Source: Myotis daubentonii (Eukaryota; Chordata; Mammalia; Chiroptera; Vespertilionidae). Taken from it: a stretch of 64,000 bases of DNA. Shown here piece by piece: positions 1 through 10,867 of the stretch. The notes under the pieces were generated by a model, which was not told the DNA's origin, made no database searches, and saw only the letters and a program-made list of their open reading frames with translations. The stretch spans positions 14,927,715 to 14,991,714 of the forward strand of contig NC_081844.1 of the NCBI RefSeq assembly GCF_963259705.1. The letters are read 5' to 3'. The number at the start of each line of letters is the position of its first letter. Positions within the stretch are counted from its first letter, which is position 1. The position numbers and the translations under genes were made by a program.

Positions 1-433
1 TGAGGAGCACGGGTCTAGCCACCCGGGTGCTGTCCCCACCCCCATCACCCCCAGACTAGGTTTCCTGGGCTACAGGCTGGGTCCTCGTCCTCCTCTCTCC
101 TGCCTCATCTCTCATACCTGGGGCTCTGCACTCTGCCAACCACCAGTTGGAAAATAGAAGTCTGACTAGTTCATGCCATTGTGTCACCGAACACAGAGCA
201 TTTTCACTTTAACACATGGCAATAATCTCAACCCAAATGCCACACGGAAAATGTAGTGATGTCCGCGGGGAGCCTGGGCCTTGAGCAACTCCGGGCCAGG
301 CGCCTGTGATGCAGGCTGCCCCGTGGAGGTGTGTTAATTGTCCCTCTTTGCAGTGGCTCAGCCTATCATGCTTGTGGTGAAGAGAGAGGACAAGGGCAGA
401 GCGGCTGAGTAAGGCACTCGGTAAGGAGCGATG

Positions 434-525
434 GACAACCCAAGGCCAGGTGTCTACTGCACCCCAGTGGTGTACCTGTGACAACCCAAGGCCAGGTGTC
501 TACTGCACCCCAGTGGTGTACCTGT
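434..525. repeat. Perfect 46-bp tandem duplication (two copies)
   Basis: The unit beginning GACAACCCAAGGCCAGG occupies 434-479 and repeats without change at 480-525. The identity of the copies implies a recent duplication or an assembly artefact. It overlaps no recognised element. The rest of 1-558 shows no supported feature. Confidence 0.9.
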
Positions 526-559
526 GAGGAAGGCATCGGCTTTAAGCCCGGATAGCCTG

Positions 560-640
560 GGCCTAGTGGTGAGAACCTGGGCATATTACCTTCAGTCTGT
601 GAGCATCTGTCTCCTTGTCTGTGAAAAAAAAAAAAAAAAT
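560..640 (+). repeat. MIR-like SINE fragment
   Basis: The text ACCTGGGCATATTACCTTC followed by CTGTCTCCTTGTCTGTG matches the MIR core order (the CTGGGCAAGTTACTT...CTCATCTGTAAAATG region). It is short and diverged, and ends in an A run at 624-638. Positions 640-1427 hold no supported feature. Confidence 0.5.
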
Positions 641-1427
641 GATCCCCAGTGGTTTATAGTGCAGATTAACACTATACTGAGCCAGCCCAAAGTGCCCACT
701 CAATGCATGTCCATTTTCTCTCCCCTTTCTTGCTGTGGTGCAGGAAGAGCAGGCGCTGAGGCTCGGCCCTGGCCTCCACTAAGGCTAACAACAACATTGG
801 TGAGCATGAAACGGTTACACGCCCAAGCAATAGAGGAAGAAAGGCCGAAAGGAGCCGCAGAGCCATCGACAGGGAGGCAGACCAAGTCTTTGAGTGGAAA
901 TTGAACCGGTGAAGATACGGAAAACAGGGCACGTGAACACACAGCACACAAAGGTTAGAGACAGGACTGGGTCCTGGTGGAGACAGTCAGCAGAGGCCAG
1001 GGAGACTGTCGGGGGCGGGAGGGAGCGGGAAGGACAGGCAGGAGGGGAGAGGCCCGGGTGGGGCAGGCCCTGGACAGCCAGGGTACAGGGCTGGGGCACT
1101 GAGTTCCCAGGACTAAGGCATCGCCGCGGAGGACCGTGTCGCTGGACTGGGCCTGAAGCCTCACCCATCCTCCTGCCCCTCTCCTGCCCAGTCTTCTCGG
1201 GGCCGCCTAGATTCGGAGCTATTGTTTATTTAGCCTCTGCAGTGTGACTGGGAAAAGCAAATTTGATTTGTGGTGCAGGTAGGACTAGAGCCTAACTTTA
1301 CTGGTAGAAATGAGCCATTCCTGGGGGCCTCTGTGTGCCGGGCCTAGAGTTCCTTCACTGTGAGTGGCCTTGTTATTCCGCTCAATAACCTTTGAGAGGA
1401 TGCCATTTTGCACCCATTTTTTCCAGT

Positions 1428-1590
1428 TTCATTAAGATTTCATTGGCATATAATATTGTGACAGTGTAGGGTACAAAACATGTTGATTTGACACACGGAT
1501 ATATTGCAAATGACCGCCCCGTAGCATTGGTTAACGCTGGCATCACGTCACATAATCATCATTTCTCTCTTTGTGGTATGGTGTCCATTT
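1428..1590 (-). repeat. Old L1 3'-end fragment, minus strand
   Basis: The segment reading ATTGGCATATAATATTGTG... then TGTTGATTTGACACAC...ATATTGCAAATGACC is the reverse complement of the conserved end of old mammalian L1M 3' UTRs. It is diverged and truncated. Confidence 0.65.
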
Positions 1591-1595
1591 TGCCT

Positions 1596-1645
1596 AAAGA
1601 AACTGAGGCACACTCAGGAAGGTTAGGTAACTTGCCTGAGGCCCC
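1596..1645 (-). repeat. MIR-like core fragment, minus strand
   Basis: AAACTGAGGCACACTCAGG followed by AGGTTAGGTAACTTGCCTGA is the reverse complement of the MIR core. Positions 1645-2148 show no other supported feature. Confidence 0.5.
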
Positions 1646-2148
1646 GAGGCCAGAGCCTGCTCCATTAGCCGCTGTCCTTCTTCCAAAAGAACCCCCACCC
1701 CCACCCCCGCGCTGTTCTGGGGTTCCACGACACCCTGAACTCCATGAAGCTGCTTCCAAAAATTCCTTTCTGCACACGGGCTAAACAGTCTTCAGTTGTA
1801 CTGAAAGAGCAGACATAAGGGTGGGGAAACAAGACCCTTTCTAACAAGAAGTGGACCTTGCATTTTAACATTCCAGTCCAGCCCAGAAAGACAATGAAGG
1901 GACAAGTGTGAATTCCAACATCACTGAACGTCCAAGAACCAAGGGAAACGTTCTCCCCACCAGGAAAGCAGGGTCAGGAAGGACTGGCGTGGCCAAGCCC
2001 CTGTTCTATAGGGAGGGGGTAGGAGCCTCCACTGGCAGCAAATCAGGGCGTCCGCTCTCACTGCGGCCCATCTACCTCCATTGGGACTGACTGGGAATTG
2101 GAACAGGGGACTGGGCCTGGGGAGACTAACAGGGAAGAGGGATGAAAG

Positions 2149-2406
2149 AAAGAAGGCCGGCCCTGGCTGGGTGGCTTGGCTGGAGCATCGTCCCACACAC
2201 CAAAAAGTTAGCAGGCTTGATTTCCAGTCAGGGCACATACCTAGGTTGCGGGTTCGACCCTGGGTGGAGAGGTGTACGGGAGGCAACCAATTGATGTTTC
2301 TCTCTGACATTGATGTCTCTGTCTCTCTTATTCTCTCTCCCCCTCTCTCTAAAAAAAAAAAAAATCAATAAAAACATATTCTCAGGTGAGGATTAAAAAG
2401 AAGGCC
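2149..2406 (+). repeat. Ves SINE with 10-bp target duplication
   Basis: A tRNA-related head (CCCTGGCTGGGTGGCTTGGC, B-box-like GGTTCGACC), a TC-rich tail and the ending AAAATCAATAAAAACAT identify a bat Ves SINE. AAAGAAGGCC flanks it at 2149-2158 and 2397-2406. Positions 2407-3740 contain no supported element. Confidence 0.88.
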
Positions 2407-3740
2407 ATACCCCAACTGGTCTCGGCCATGAGAAGGTGGCCTTGGGGGAACTAACTGCACACCTGGACACGTACCCTGAGCTCGGCCACCAACTGAGTGA
2501 GGCCCGGAGACTGCTCCCCAGCCTCGGCAGCTGCCATCTGGACATCATTAACCGGGACTGCACCTTCTCGGAAGTCTTATAAACCTCGGCGGCTGGTGGA
2601 AGGCTTATAGCCCTGTTTATTGTGGGGGTGGCTGTGACCAAGTCCTCTTCTCCCTCTCTTTTTCTTTCGGCCTTCCTGAATTAGCAGAGCCTGCACGAAG
2701 GGCCTTCCTGGAAGACACACATCCAGATGTGTTTAGGTGAAGCCTAAACTTGGTGTGGCAATCCCAGGAGGCCTTGAAACATATTTTTTAAATGTGCTGT
2801 GAAAATGATGTAGGCTAATGAGCATTTTGTATTAATCAGGTTTTTATTTCTATATTTTATGATGCTAGGATATCTGGAGGCCTCCCGGAGTTAGCTAATT
2901 TCTAGAAATAGCAGACCACTTGGCTGCAAGCAGGCCTTTTATATGCAAATTAACCAGCTCCTTTATCTCTCACCCACCCAACCAATATCCCTGCTCTCCC
3001 AAATCACCCCGGGGCCAGGTAACAAATAACTGGGGAGCACCCCTATAGCCCAGAGCCCGCTGGCATTATTCAAACGCTCCAATCCTAAGCCTCTTCAGTT
3101 TTGCCCATTCTTTCCCCCAAAGGCCACCATAAAGGCTTGTGCTCATGGCTTCTCCTGCCCCCTCTCCTTTCGACCTGCTGCTCCCCCAGGTGGCCCTGCA
3201 CAGTGTACTGTGACACCTGTCTCTGGGGACCTGTGAGTATAAACACTTCTCCCTTCACAGCAGTCACTGCTTATAACAAACCGCAGGTACACTTTGAAAC
3301 ACGTTTGTACAGGACAGTTCGATAAATGCGGCTCCCGCTTTCCACACGGGAGGGCAGCACTGGAGGCAGGTCGGGTGGGCAGAAGGGTGGAAGGCGGTGC
3401 CGTGGAAGTGTTTGGGCTACGAGTTTATGAGACTTCACTTCCAGTTATGGTTCTAGAGTCTCTGTATACCTCAGGTTCTTTTCTAGAAAAAACGAGAAAT
3501 TTTACTAGATAACCCCAAGGTCCCTTCTAGCTCTAAATGTCTTTGGACCTAAATGGCTTCTAAAATATGTAATGGAGCAATATATAAATGCTTATGATAT
3601 TACATGAAGTTGGAAGGAAAAAAGTAGAATACAAAATTACACTATCCTACATTCCAACATGGCTGAAGACTGGGAGAATATATACAAAGAAGAAACCTTT
3701 AATGAAAGATGAGATTATGGATCAAAATGCATATTTCACA

Positions 3741-4008
3741 TCTATATATATAAAAGCCTAAGTGACCGTCCAACCGTTCGACTGGTAGCTGTGACGCACA
3801 ATGACCACCAGGGGGCAGACGCTCAACGCAGGAGCTGTCGAGCTGCGGTGACTTGGCAGCAGCAGTTCTTGGGTGACACACCCAGAACCACAGAGGAGGG
3901 AGCCTGATTCCGGGGTTGGGGGATGTCGGAGAGCCGGTTTGGGCCCGATCCCCACAGGCCAGGCCAAGGGACCCCACCTGTGCATGAATCCATGTACCAG
4001 GCCTCTAG
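3741..4008 (+). mobile_element. Non-autonomous Helitron (HeliBat-like), 268 bp
   Basis: It starts TCTATATATATAAAAGCC after an A and ends in CTAG (4005-4008) before a T, the A|T insertion rule of Helitrons. A degraded hairpin (TGTGCATGAATCCATGTACC) precedes the terminal AGGCCTCTAG. There is no target duplication and no Rep/helicase coding sequence. Confidence 0.92.
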
Positions 4009-4531
4009 TTTAAAATAAAAACCCAAAGTTCATATCAGGGCAGAGCTGGTGTCCTTCTCTCATCATTTCTGCATCCTTTTATAAATGCCCTGTATACATT
4101 TCTAGTGGTCAGGCCCTAGGGGAGAACCCATTTCTCACTCTCTCCAGCTTCTAGAGACCACCCGCATTTCTTGGCTCACACTCTGCTCCCCCTTCCACCT
4201 TCAAAGCCAGCAAAGGCCAGCTGAGTCTTTCTCGCCCTAATCTTGCTTCAGCGGCACATCTCCTCTGACTTTGTCTGCCTCTGCCTCCTCTTTTTCCTAT
4301 TAGGATGCTGTCATCACATCAGCCCCACCGGGATAATCCAGAATCATCCAGAATCATCTTCTCATCTCAAGGTCAGTTGATTAGCAACTTTAATTTCATC
4401 TGCAGCTTTAACGCCCCCTTGCCTTTTGCAGGACACGTCCACAAGATACAGGAGTTGGGGAGGGAACAATCTTGGGGTGGGTGTAATACTCTTCTCCGGA
4501 ATTCTATTCCATCTAAAGAGGGCCCCAGACA

Positions 4532-4789
4532 GCCCCTTGGTGTCTTCTTCTTTTTTATAAATATATTTTATTGATTTTTTTTTACAGAGAGGAAAGGAGA
4601 GGAATAGAGATTTCCAAACATCAATGAGAGAGAAACATCGATCAGCTGCTTCCTGCACACTCCCTACTGGGGATGTGCCTGCAACCAAGGTACATGCCCT
4701 TGACCGGAGTCGAACCTGGGATCCTTGAGTCCGCAGGCCGACGCTCTATCCGCTGAGCCAGACCGGTTAGGGCCCCTTGGTGTCTTCTT
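4532..4789 (-). repeat. Ves SINE, minus strand, with 18-bp target duplication
   Basis: On the reverse strand it reads GCCCTAACCGGTCTGGCTCAGCGG..., with a Ves body and a T-rich (A-tail) left end. GCCCCTTGGTGTCTTCTT flanks it perfectly at 4532-4549 and 4772-4789, so it is a relatively young insertion. Confidence 0.95.
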
Positions 4790-4869
4790 GCTTGTCCTTG
4801 ATCTTTTCACCGAGTTTAAGATGCAGAAACGTGGCATAGGGAAGAGTACAGACCTTACTCCAGGATTTG

Positions 4870-5000
4870 CCTCGACCCTGTGGTCCTCAGCAAACATTTA
4901 CTGGGCACCTTCTGTGTGCCACAAACTAAGCCAGGTATTAGGGATGATATAAATGTGAGAATGACAAAGTCCTGCTCAGGCAACTCACAATCTAATAAGG
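4870..5000 (-). repeat. L2/MIR-like old repeat fragment
   Basis: AGCAAACATTTACTGGGCACC followed by TTCTGTGTGCCACAAACTAAG resembles the widespread L2 3' end (ATTTATTGAGCACCTACTATGTGCCAGGC). Family and orientation are tentative. Confidence 0.45.
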
Positions 5001-5269
5001 AAGAGGACCATCCACAGAAACATTCCAAATGCAAAACACAAAAGGAAGACATGTGAAGCGAGGTGAGGGGAAGTGCTGTTGGCTGTGTCTGGATTCTGAA
5101 GGCACATTTGCGATCTGAGGAGGTGGTGGTGGAAGAGGGGTAGCCCAAGCTCAGTTAAGCTCTACTTTAAAAAAAAAAAATTAGAATTAGTACAAGGAAA
5201 TGCCCCTTGTTCTCTCATCCTTTCCTTCTTCCCGTCTGCTAGCTCCATCTCACTGCTCAGAGGTAACTG

Positions 5270-5760
5270 CTCCATTGAGATATTTATATCCTTTCAGATC
5301 TGTTCTATATGTCAAAATGCTCAAATGTAAAATGGTACACTGATAACATGTATTCTTTTTTACACAATAGGTTCATTCTTTAACTTTTCTTGCCACTCGA
5401 ATCAAGATCGATCAAATTGAGTATATTTTCACAAATCAGCACAATGTGTACATAGTATTGCCAGGGCAAATCTCTAAGCACGGAATATTTGTGTCAAAGG
5501 ATATGCCCAGTTTTAATTTTTACAGATTCTGCCACTATCCAAATATACGCAGCTGATTTACTCTCCCTCTAAATTAGTAGGGAACTGCTCTTCCTGCACA
5601 CCCACCTACGCTAGATATTATCCATCTTTTTAACCTCTGCCAATCTGATAGGTGGGAAGAGGGTATCTCAATGTGGTCTTGATTTTCATTTCTCTAATGA
5701 TGAGTGTGGCTAAGTTTTTTTTTTTCCATGAGCCTGTTTATGTTTTAAATTTTTGGGCCA
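5270..5760 (-). repeat. Old L1/HAL1-type fragment, minus strand
   Basis: The stretch around 5,635-5,720 (CTGCCAATCTGATAGGTGGG...ATTTTCATTTCTCTAATGATG) is the reverse complement of a conserved L1 ORF2 to 3' UTR segment. It is diverged, with no open frame. Confidence 0.6.
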
Positions 5761-6200
5761 TGTGGGATTTATTTTGTTATAAGAATAGAACTTTATTTTT
5801 TCCCCCCAAATGGCAGTACTAGCTATTAAATAATTCACATGTTCTCCACTGATTTGAAATGCCACTTAGCTCTAAAATTTAAGAATAAAAAGAGACCACT
5901 GCAATTTAAACTTCACACCATATACAAAAATTAATTCAAAATGACTCATGGATTTAAAGGTAAAATAAAAAAACTTTCAAAAGATAACACAGGAGAGCAC
6001 CTTCAGTACCTAGAGATAACAGAGACTTCTCAGACAAGACATGGGAAACATCTGTAAAATAAAAAATTAATAAATTGGACTCCATCAAAATTAAAAACTT
6101 TTATATTGTGAAATATCCTGTTAAAAAATATTTTTAAAAAGATGAGGTGCAGATTAGGAGAAAATATTCACATATCATGTATTCAACAAAGGCTTACATA

Positions 6201-6496
6201 TCCTATATAATAAAAGGTTAATATGCAATTTGACTGAATAGTGGAACAACCAGTCGCTATGACACGCACTGACCACCAGGGGGCAGACGCTCAATGCGGG
6301 AGCCGCCCCCAGGTGGTCAGTGTGCTCCCACAGGGGAAGCACCACTCAGCCAGAAGCCAGGTTCACAGGTGTCGAGCACAGCGGTGGTGGCGGGACATCC
6401 CCCAAGGGCTCCCAGACTGCAAGAGGGCACAGGCCAGGTTGAGGGACCCTCCCCTCCTCCCCCCCAGTGCACGAATTTCGTGCACTGGGCCTCTAG
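6201..6496 (+). mobile_element. Non-autonomous Helitron, 296 bp, inside L1
   Basis: It starts TCCTATATAATAAAAGG after A (6200). It ends with a clean hairpin (GTGCACGAA/TTCGTGCAC), then TGGGCCTCTAG, before T. It lies inside the surrounding L1, so it inserted later. Confidence 0.95.
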
Positions 6497-6529
6497 TAGA
6501 ATATATAAAGAACTATCAAATCTCAACAA

Positions 6530-6663
6530 TGAAGCCCTAGCTGGGTAGTACAATTGCTTAGAGCATTGACCTGATACACCAAGATTGAGGGTTCAATCCC
6601 CGGTCAGGTGCATATAAGAGGAAACAAATGAATTCATACGTAAGTGAAATAACAAATTTATCT

Positions 6664-6720
<57 letters not shown>

Positions 6721-6774
6721 CACCCCTCTCTCTCACATCAACCAATTAAAAAAATCTTTTTTTCTTAAAGAAAC
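6530..6774 (+). repeat. Ves-type SINE with (CT)n tract
   Basis: The tRNA-like head CCCTAGCTGGGTAGTACAAT, a B box (GGGTTCAATCCCC) and a long CT microsatellite (about 6669-6717) make up the element. CTCAACAA flanks it at 6522-6529 and 6775-6782. It interrupts the L1. Confidence 0.85.
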
Positions 6775-7649
6775 CTCAACAACCAGAATTCAAAAAATCT
6801 AATTACAGTATGGGCAAAAGAGTTGAACATATATTTCACCAATGAGGGAACATGGATGGCAAAGAAACACATGAAAAGATGTTCAATATCTTCAGCCATT
6901 TGGGAAATGCAAATTAAAAATTTAAGCCACAATGAGATAAGACTACACACCTATTAGAATGGCTAAAATAAAAAATAATGATAACAGCAAATGCTGATTA
7001 GGATGTAGAGAAACTGGAACATGGATACCCTGCTAGTGGACATCTAAAATGGTACAGCCACTCAGGAAAACAGTTTGGTGGTTTCTTACCAAACTAAATA
7101 TGCAGTTACCTTATGACCCAACAATTGCACTCTTTGATATTTATCACAGAGAAATAAAACTCATATTCACACAAAAACCTGTACATGAATGTGCATAGCA
7201 CTTTCATTCATAATAGCAAAACAACTATAGCAGTGTGTGTGGGCTGAGGGGAGGTTGAACAAACTTTGGTAGATCCATACAATGAAATAATACCTTTCAG
7301 CAATAAAAAAGTATTAACTATTAATATGTGCAACAATCTGAGTGAAACTCAGGACATATGCTTGGTGATAAAAGCCATTCCAAAAGGTTAGGTACTATAA
7401 ACGTTTGATTCCATTCATATAACATTGTCCAAACGGTAAAACTCTAGAGATAGATTAGTGGTTGCCTGGGGCCATGGGTAGAAAGAAGGGTCATGGGTAC
7501 TTAACTACAGAGATAGCAGAGGGAGTTCTTCTGTGTTGATGGGACAATTCTGTGTCTTTACTGTTGCATTACAAAAATATATACGTGTGATAAAATTGCA
7601 TACAGCTACACACACACATAAGTGAATGAAGGTTTAAAAGTGATTTAAA

Positions 7650-7953
7650 AATAAGGTCTGGCCCTAGCTAGTTTGGCTCAGTGGATAGAGCGTCAGTCCT
7701 GAAGAGTCCCGGCCTTGATTCTGGTCAAGGGCACATACCTTGCATGCAGGTTCCCTGGCCCTGGTCGGGGTGTGTGCAGGAGGCAACCAATCTATGTGTC
7801 TTTCTCACATTGATCTTTCTTTGTCTCTCCCTCTCCCTTCCACTCTCTCTAAAAATCAATGGAAAAATATCCTTGGGTGAGGATTAACCCAAAACTAAAT
7901 AAATAAATACATAAATAAACAAATAAATAATAATAATAATAAATAATAAGGTC
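7650..7953 (+). repeat. Ves SINE with expanded AAAT/AAT tail and 9-bp target duplication
   Basis: The Ves head (CCCTAGCTAGTTTGGCTCAG), body and end (AAAATCAATGGAAAAATATCC) lead into an (AAAT)n/(AAT)n tail at about 7895-7945. AATAAGGTC flanks it at 7650-7658 and 7945-7953. Confidence 0.88.
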
Positions 7954-8224
7954 AATAGTATAGTTAACAGTATTGCGCCAATGTCAATTTCCTGATCTTT
8001 ATATTGTATTACAGTTATATAATACGTCATCATTGGGAGAAGCTGAGGGTACTAATTTTGCAAATTCTTATGAATCCATAAGTATTTCAAAAGAAACTGT
8101 TTAAAGAAATTTTTGAATGAAAAAATGAGAAAAGAAAGCCATCTCAGTTGCTTCATCCACAATAACCTACTTCCTATCTCTCCTCTCCAGATACACAAGT
8201 ACTATCCTTTGGAAAAGTTTACAG

Positions 8225-8645
8225 TTGAATGCAAAGTGCCTTAGACCAGGACTACAGAAAAGTTGCATAAATAAAAATAGTTCAAAAGAACACCTGCACA
8301 CCAGGTTCACCAATTGTTACTATTTTAACCCACTCCGTTTACCATATGGGATGGATCCATCTGTATCGTTGTTTCTGCAACATTTGAGGGTAAGTTACAT
8401 ACATGGATACTTTAGTGTTCCTTTCCTAAGAATATCTGTCTATGCAATCACAGGAGTGTTATCAACTTCAGTGAATTTAACATTGGTTCGATACTTTAAT
8501 CCATCATTCCGATTCCACTTTCTCAGTGGCCCCAATATTTTCCAGAACAGAATCCAGTCCCAGGTCAGGGGCCGCACGGAGTTGTCACGCCTTTTTGAGA
8601 GCCTTAGTAGGTCCAGCTTTGCCACCAATCTCTGCTTGTCACCGG
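8225..8645. repeat. Probable ancient interspersed repeat, family uncertain
   Basis: The text (CACACCAGGTTCACCAATTG, then CAACATTTGAGGGTAAGTTAC, then CAGAATCCAGTCCCAGGTCA) resembles an old L1M-related dispersed repeat from memory. A 142-codon open frame crosses it (8225-8653), but it shows no recognisable protein and is not called as a gene. Confidence 0.35.
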
Positions 8646-8939
8646 GCACCTAGAATTCACCTGTAAACTGAGATGACGGCAACTGCCCCACCCATGTCTT
8701 TGTGAGTAAAGGCGCTTTAACAATTTATAAGACCTAAATGGAGTATTTCTCTTCTGCATCATGATTCCCCAGAAGCGTCAACATTATATTGTGGGCTGGG
8801 GCCGAGGAGACCCGCATTGGTTTTCGCTCCCAGCCAGGGGAGAGAAGGAGGAATTTGGAAAGAAACCCTCTAGGGAAGAGGGGGCCGCGGCCAAGCAAAG
8901 GTCTCCCCTTTCCCACCCCCTCACCTGGAGCACCGGGCG

Positions 8940-9045
8940 GCCAATCGGCGGCGCGGCCCCGGCCCCCGCGGCCAATGGGAAGGCGGCGCGGCGCGCGCCC
9001 CAGGGTTATAAGCGCGCGCGGGCGGCGGAAAGTGAAAGTGGGGCG
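8940..9045 (+). promoter_or_regulatory. NKX3-1: NKX3-1 core promoter: two CCAAT boxes, TATA-like box, predicted start site
   Basis: CCAAT boxes lie at about 8941 (CCAATCGG) and 8972 (CCAATGGG). A TATA-like TTATAAG lies at 9006-9012. Transcription should then begin near 9030-9040, giving a 5' UTR of roughly 75-80 bases before the ATG at 9112. At the predicted start is GGAAAGTGAAAGTGGGG (9027-9043), which resembles an IRF (ISRE) or PRDM1 site. Motif positions are read directly; the start site and factor binding are inferred. Confidence 0.65.
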
Positions 9046-9111
9046 GCCGCCGCGGGCGCAGCCGCCGGGTCCCCAACCCGGACGTCGGAGCCCAGTCGCC
9101 CAATCGACGGG

Positions 9112-9388
9112 ATGCTCCGGACTCCGGAGCCGCGGCCCGGGGAGGCGGGGGCGGCCACCCAGGCCAAGCCGCTCACCTCCTTCCTCATCCAGGACATCCT
9201 GCGGGACCGCACGGGCGGCCGGCCGCCCCGGACCCCGCCTCTGCCCCGGCACCAGCGGCCGGAGCGGCGGAGCCCGGAGCCGGAGCCCCAGGCGGGGAGC
9301 GGCGGGGCAGACCCGCAGGAGGACCAGGCGAGCCCCCGGCCCCGCGCCGCGCCCGGGGAGGCCGAGTCGCCAGCGGAGACGGAGCCAG
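9112..9388 (+). CDS. NKX3-1: NKX3-1 homeobox protein, exon 1 coding part
   Basis: This exon encodes residues 1-92 and the first base of codon 93 of NKX3-1, a nuclear NK-class homeodomain transcription factor known for androgen-responsive prostate expression and tumour suppression. The N-terminus [12 protein letters not shown] matches the known mammalian start closely, which fixes the ATG at 9112. The frame stays open upstream to 8761, but that part is promoter-like and has no homology. Residues 19-32 ([14 protein letters not shown]) are the conserved TN/EH1-type motif, a Groucho/TLE-binding repression motif in NK proteins. Residues 33-92 are a low-complexity Pro/Arg/Glu linker that differs from the human one. 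The exon ends CAG and is followed by the donor GTAAAC at 9389, in phase 1. It sits within a CpG-rich block. Identity is confident; base-level errors in this GC-rich exon are possible. Confidence 0.95.

Positions 9389-10867
<1,479 letters not shown>

Larger units (their letters stand above)
5880..8125 (+). mobile_element. Old L1 3' part interrupted by one Helitron and two SINEs
   Basis: ORF2-like sequence (ACCATATACAAAAATTAATTC, ATGGGCAAAAGAGTTGAACA) runs into a 3' UTR (CAATGTCAATTTCCTGATC near 7,980). It is split by a Helitron at 6201-6496, a SINE at 6530-6774 and a SINE at 7659-7944. The L1 text resumes across each insertion. It carries many stops and is inactive. Confidence 0.8.

Noticed and set aside
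1..9000. NKX2-6, the usual neighbour upstream of NKX3-1
   Set aside because: No second homeodomain or NK motif is visible on either strand. In human the gene is well over 100 kb away, so it probably lies outside the window.
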